Assembly: GCA_964436315.1 (NCBI GenBank)
Contig: CAYTCZ010000035.1
Span: 1 to 32,406, forward strand
Reading direction: 5' to 3'
DNA from: CAYTCZ01 sp964436315
GTDB taxonomy: Bacteria; Actinomycetota; Thermoleophilia; Gaiellales; Gaiellaceae
DNA: 32,406 nt
The notes under the pieces were generated by a model. The model saw only the letters and a program-made list of their open reading frames with translations. It did not search any database and was not told the DNA's origin. The translations under genes were made by a program, and so were the position numbers. Below, piece by piece: positions 29,757-32,406 of this stretch (positions are counted from its first letter, which is position 1; each line of letters starts with the position of its first letter).

Positions 29757-29780
29757 GCGCATATCGACAGCGATATGTGC
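29757..29780. promoter_or_regulatory. Inverted repeat in the middle of the deoD/GNAT gap
   Basis: GCGCATATCG (29757-29766) and CGATATGTGC (29771-29780) are inverted copies with one mismatch, around ACAG. It is AT-richer than its surroundings and looks like an operator. Confidence 0.45.
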
Positions 29781-29838
29781 GAGGGCGATCGCGGCGAGAT
29801 GCGCCGTGTCTCAGCCGCCAGCCGGGGGTGCTGCAGCT

Positions 29839-29853
29839 GCCGGGATAGGCTCT
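29839..29853 (+). promoter_or_regulatory. 15-nt promoter motif, right copy (GNAT side)
   Basis: GCCGGGATAGGCTCT directly precedes TACTAT, the likely -10 of the GNAT gene. It is the inverted copy of 29687-29701. Confidence 0.6.
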
Positions 29854-29862
29854 TACTATCGT
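29854..29862 (+). promoter_or_regulatory. Candidate -10 (TACTAT or TATCGT) of leaderless GNAT mRNA
   Basis: TACTAT (29854-29859) ends 9 nt, and TATCGT (29857-29862) 6 nt, before the ATG at 29869. Confidence 0.48.
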
Positions 29863-29868
29863 CTCGGC

Positions 29869-30654
29869 ATGACACGTCTCGTGAGGCAGCCGGACCTTGC
29901 GCGCATTCTCGAGTTCTGTCGCGAGGAGCCGGTCGAGCGAGTCTTCCTCGAGGACGTCGCTCGCCGGGGGCTTGGTCGATTCGTCGCACTCGAGGATGAC
30001 GGCGCGCTTCTCGCTGTGTGCCACATCGGCGCAAACATCGTCCCGTCGGGGAGCGAGGCTGCAGGTTTCTCTAAGGCTGCTGCTCGTGGCGCTGCTCAAA
30101 TGATCGTCGGGGAGGAACGAGCTGTCACCGAACTCTGGGACGCCGTAAGACCGAAGTTTCCCGACCCGCTCGACGACCGGCCGGGACAGCCCGTTTACGT
30201 CTTGGAACATCCTCCTCCTTCAGGGGAGACCGGTCTTCGATCGGCGAGGCTCGATGACCTTCCTCTCCTCGTTCCCGCGTGTGCGGCGGCCTACCGAGAA
30301 GAAGTCGGGATCGATGCCCACGCGAGGGATCCCGCGCTATCCGAATGGCGAACCAGGGCCCAGGTCGAGCAGGGCCGCAGCTGGATTTGGACCGAGGACG
30401 ACCACATCTTGTTCAAGGCCGAGGCGTCTGCTTGGACCGAGAATGCTGTCCAACTTCAACAGGTCTGGGTCGACCCCGAGTTTCGCGGTCAGGGCCATGC
30501 GCGTCGCGCTCTCTCGGACCTCTGCATCGAACTCTTGAAGACCACTCCTGCCGTCTGTCTCTTCGTGCGACCAGATAACGCCGCCGCGCTCGCCCTCTAC
30601 GAGTCGATCGGCATGCACCGCACAATCATGTACAGGTCGCTGATTTTTCCCTAG
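29869..30654 (+). CDS. GNAT N-acetyltransferase with a DUF4081-like N-terminal domain
   Basis: 261 residues from ATG 29869. The N-terminal half (about 1-120: LARILEFCREEPVERVFLEDVARRGLGRFVALEDDGALLAVCHIGANIVPSG) resembles the DUF4081 domain found in actinobacterial acetyltransferases. The C-terminal GNAT domain (about 125-261) has the acetyl-CoA motif VQLQQVWVDPEFRGQGHARRALSDLC and LFVRPDNAAALALYESIGM. The acceptor is unknown. A longer frame from 29704 has no family match and crosses the promoter. It lies 33 nt upstream of tilS, but tilS has its own candidate -10. Confidence 0.9.
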   Translation: MTRLVRQPDLARILEFCREEPVERVFLEDVARRGLGRFVALEDDGALLAVCHIGANIVPSGSEAAGFSKAAARGAAQMIVGEERAVTELWDAVRPKFPDPLDDRPGQPVYVLEHPPPSGETGLRSARLDDLPLLVPACAAAYREEVGIDAHARDPALSEWRTRAQVEQGRSWIWTEDDHILFKAEASAWTENAVQLQQVWVDPEFRGQGHARRALSDLCIELLKTTPAVCLFVRPDNAAALALYESIGMHRTIMYRSLIFP

Positions 30655-30675
30655 AGACCTCCTGGCGTGACGACC

Positions 30676-30681
30676 TAGAAT
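30676..30681 (+). promoter_or_regulatory. Candidate -10 (TAGAAT) of leaderless tilS-hpt mRNA
   Basis: TAGAAT ends 6 nt before the GTG of tilS. Confidence 0.52.
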
Positions 30682-30687
30682 CTCTTC

Positions 30688-31686
30688 GTGGATCCTGGAG
30701 AGTTTCAAGCCAGAGTCGAAGCCGGCATCCGTCGGGATGACCTAATCCCGCCCGGCGGAGAGATCACGTGCCTTGTATCGGGCGGTCCGGACTCGACGTG
30801 TCTCTGGCACGCCCTCTCCGCGCTTGGCTACGCAGTGGGTGCCTTGCATGTGAATCACAAGCTCCGAGACGAAGAGTCAGAGCACGACGCTCGGTTCTGT
30901 GCCGAGCAGCTAGGTGCCGAGGTCGTGGAGGCGCAGGGGAGCTCAGAGGCAGAACTGCGCGAGCTGCGGTACTCGTTCGCCACCGACCGACTCAGAGCGA
31001 CAGGCCATACAGCCTCCGACCAGGTCGAGACGATTCTCTACCGGCTCGCCACGAGTGGCACGACCACAGGAATCAGGCGCGAGCGGGAGGACGGCATCGT
31101 GCGGCCCCTCCTCGAGGTCTGGCGCGACGAGACCGAGGGCTATTGCCAGGCCGTCGGTCTCGAGTTTCGAATTGACTCGTCCAATCCCGAAACGGTTCGT
31201 GGAGTGCTTCGAGGCGAGGTCGTCCCAGCTTTGCGGACACTTCATCCCGCCGCTGAGAAGAACATCCTGGCCTCGCTGGAGGAGCCGGCTCGACTACCGC
31301 GTCCGATCGAGCGGGCGGTTAGGGAGTTGCTCGATTCACGTGACGGCTCGATGCGGCTTGACCTGGGAAGAGGCCGGATGATCGTGCGGGAGTACGACAA
31401 CGTCTGGCTCGAGCGAGGTCCTGTAGCCCTCGATGCGGCGGTTGAATGGGGCCGTTGGAGACTTCGCGCTCGACGCGGTGGTCTGAGAGTTCGTGGCTGG
31501 CGATCAGGCGACCGACTTGCCGGACGCCGGAAGAGCGTTCAGGATCTCTTCGTCGATGCAAAGATTCCACGATCCGAGCGGGAGGCTTGGCCGCTCGTCG
31601 TTCGTGGAGATGAAGTCGTGGTGGTACCGGGCATTGCTACGGCGCCCGGTTGGGAGGATGCCGTGATCGAGGAGCGAGCGGAATGA
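30688..31686 (+). CDS. tilS: tRNA(Ile)-lysidine synthase TilS
   Basis: 332 residues, within the range of short TilS proteins. The PP-loop motif SGGPDSTCLW is at 31-40 and the ALHVNHKLRDEESEHDARFCAEQL segment at about 51-75 is diagnostic, as is ATGHTASDQVETILYRLATSGTTTGI. The C-terminal substrate-binding part includes VRGWRSGDRLAGRRKSVQDLFVDAKIPRSEREAWPLV. TilS puts lysidine on C34 of tRNA-Ile(CAU) using ATP and lysine. The GTG at 30688 is the start. Its stop overlaps the hpt start as ATGA. The order tilS-hpt-ftsH is typical for actinobacteria. Confidence 0.95.
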   Translation: MDPGEFQARVEAGIRRDDLIPPGGEITCLVSGGPDSTCLWHALSALGYAVGALHVNHKLRDEESEHDARFCAEQLGAEVVEAQGSSEAELRELRYSFATDRLRATGHTASDQVETILYRLATSGTTTGIRREREDGIVRPLLEVWRDETEGYCQAVGLEFRIDSSNPETVRGVLRGEVVPALRTLHPAAEKNILASLEEPARLPRPIERAVRELLDSRDGSMRLDLGRGRMIVREYDNVWLERGPVALDAAVEWGRWRLRARRGGLRVRGWRSGDRLAGRRKSVQDLFVDAKIPRSEREAWPLVVRGDEVVVVPGIATAPGWEDAVIEERAE

Positions 31687-32255
31687 GTCGCGTCAACGAG
31701 TTGCACGCGGCGGTCGGAGAGATCTTGATCGACGAAGATGCACTCAACGCGAGAATCGCGGAGCTCGGCTCGGAAATCTCGGACGACTACCGAGGTCAAG
31801 ACCTTCTGCTGATCGGCGTTCTCAAGGGAGCCATCTTCTTCATGGCGGATCTGATGCGCGCGATCGAGATCCCCTGTGAGGTCGATTTCATGGCGGTCTC
31901 GAGCTACGGCGCTGGAATTGATTCGTCCGGCGTTGTCCGGATCCTCAAAGACCTCGATCTTTCGATCGAAGGACGGAATGTTCTCGTTGTGGAAGACATC
32001 ATCGACTCGGGCCTGACGCTCTCGTACCTGCTCCGGACGCTCGAAGCTCGGGAGCCGGCTTCGCTCGACGTCTGTGCCCTCTTGACCAAACCAGAGCGGC
32101 GCCAGAGCGATGTCCAGTGCCGCTACATCGGATTTGAGATCCCGAACAGGTTCGTAATCGGTTACGGGCTCGACTTCGCCGAGAGGTACAGAAACCTGCC
32201 TTACGTCGGGGTCCTTCAGGATGAGCTAGCCCGCCAGGTCGTCGACACGGGCTGA
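31683..32255 (+). CDS. hpt: Hypoxanthine phosphoribosyltransferase
   Basis: 190 residues. The PRPP-binding motif VLVVEDIIDSGLTLSYLL is at about 100-117. IGVLKGAIFFMADLMRAI near the N-terminus and the flexible-loop MAVSSYGAGIDSSG are typical. It makes IMP or GMP from hypoxanthine or guanine and PRPP in purine salvage. The ATG overlaps the tilS stop by 4 nt, implying translational coupling. deoD in the same window can supply the base. Confidence 0.96.
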   Translation: MSRVNELHAAVGEILIDEDALNARIAELGSEISDDYRGQDLLLIGVLKGAIFFMADLMRAIEIPCEVDFMAVSSYGAGIDSSGVVRILKDLDLSIEGRNVLVVEDIIDSGLTLSYLLRTLEAREPASLDVCALLTKPERRQSDVQCRYIGFEIPNRFVIGYGLDFAERYRNLPYVGVLQDELARQVVDTG

Positions 32256-32344
32256 AACTTGCCTCACCCCTCGTATCGCTAGCCGCGGGCTAAACCTTCC
32301 GCGCTCGAGAACCGAACACACCCGTAGCGAGCTCTTTCTTTGCC

Positions 32345-32406
32345 GTGAATCGGTTCTTCCGTAGCGCACTCTTCCCGCTGATCATCATCGTCCTGCTGGT
32401 CTATCT
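32345..32406 (+). CDS. ftsH: ATP-dependent zinc metalloprotease FtsH, N-terminal start (truncated by window end)
   Basis: GTG at 32345 opens MNRFFRSALFPLIIIVLLVY, the typical FtsH N-terminus with its first TM helix, running off the window end. FtsH is a membrane-bound AAA+ protease. Its place directly after tilS-hpt fits the conserved actinobacterial order. Only 20 codons are visible, so the call rests on those and the context. The 89-nt gap before it has a short TAGCC/GGCTA palindrome at 32280-32292, with no clear promoter. Confidence 0.85.
   Translation, partial: MNRFFRSALFPLIIIVLLVY

Noticed and set aside
29704..29868. Upstream extension of the GNAT gene
   Set aside because: It passes through the intergenic repeats and the candidate -10, with no similarity to the family.
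1..32406. CRISPR arrays, insertion sequences, prophage or integrase genes
   Set aside because: No regular spaced repeats, transposase or integrase motifs or flanking target repeats were seen.

Overview
The window is about 32.4 kb of high-GC DNA from an actinobacterial chromosome, most likely of the Thermoleophilia/Gaiellales type. This lineage call is an inference from four things: gene order (the tail of the spc/alpha ribosomal operon, then tilS-hpt-ftsH), a short adenylate kinase without a Zn/LID insert, frequent GTG starts, and leaderless-looking promoters. There is no sign of phage, transposon or CRISPR.

Region 1 (1-6907, + strand) is the end of a ribosomal superoperon: rpsE (partial), rpmD, rplO with an acidic tail, secY, adk, map, rpmJ, rpsM, rpsK, rpsD, rpoA, rplQ. 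infA, usually found between map and rpmJ, is missing. Region 2 (6986-8578) is a reverse-strand ArsR/SRPBCC pair set between rplQ and truA. Region 3 (8856-11505) is a HAD phosphatase overlapping ligA. Region 4 (11488-16142) is a cell-wall island: a PBP4-type carboxypeptidase, an orphan NarL-type response regulator, and two divergent secreted hydrolases (3D domain and NlpC/P60) that share a related coiled-coil module. Region 5 (16234-20732) holds a lone ku gene, a 55-residue protein behind a structured leader with an intrinsic terminator, an alpha/beta hydrolase, a Nif3-like protein, tRNA-Pro(CGG), a Nit-type amidase and a second HAD phosphatase. Region 6 (20934-29674) holds an MFS/SLC45-like transporter, a secreted orphan, acyl-CoA dehydrogenase, a VanW/G5 wall protein, a thioesterase, a DUF4349 lipoprotein, a coiled-coil protein, a YegS-type lipid kinase and deoD. 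Region 7 (29869-32406) is GNAT, tilS, hpt and the first codons of ftsH.

Outside the ribosomal operon the genes alternate in orientation. Convergent neighbours nearly touch (31 nt apart or less, or overlapping). Divergent neighbours share short regulatory gaps, several of which hold clear inverted repeats. Many first genes of transcription units have a TANNNT -10 hexamer 6-9 nt before the start codon, which indicates leaderless mRNAs. The most unusual signals are the attenuator-like leader before the 55-residue gene, the 13-bp perfect inverted repeat between the acyl-CoA dehydrogenase and VanW genes, the 15-bp inverted repeats next to both promoters of deoD/GNAT, the triple half-site operator over the arsR start, and the divergent wall-hydrolase pair beside an orphan response regulator. 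No gene stands out as a wholly new defence or metabolic system. No stretch longer than 300 bases lacks a gene; the longest gap is 277 bases (8579-8855).
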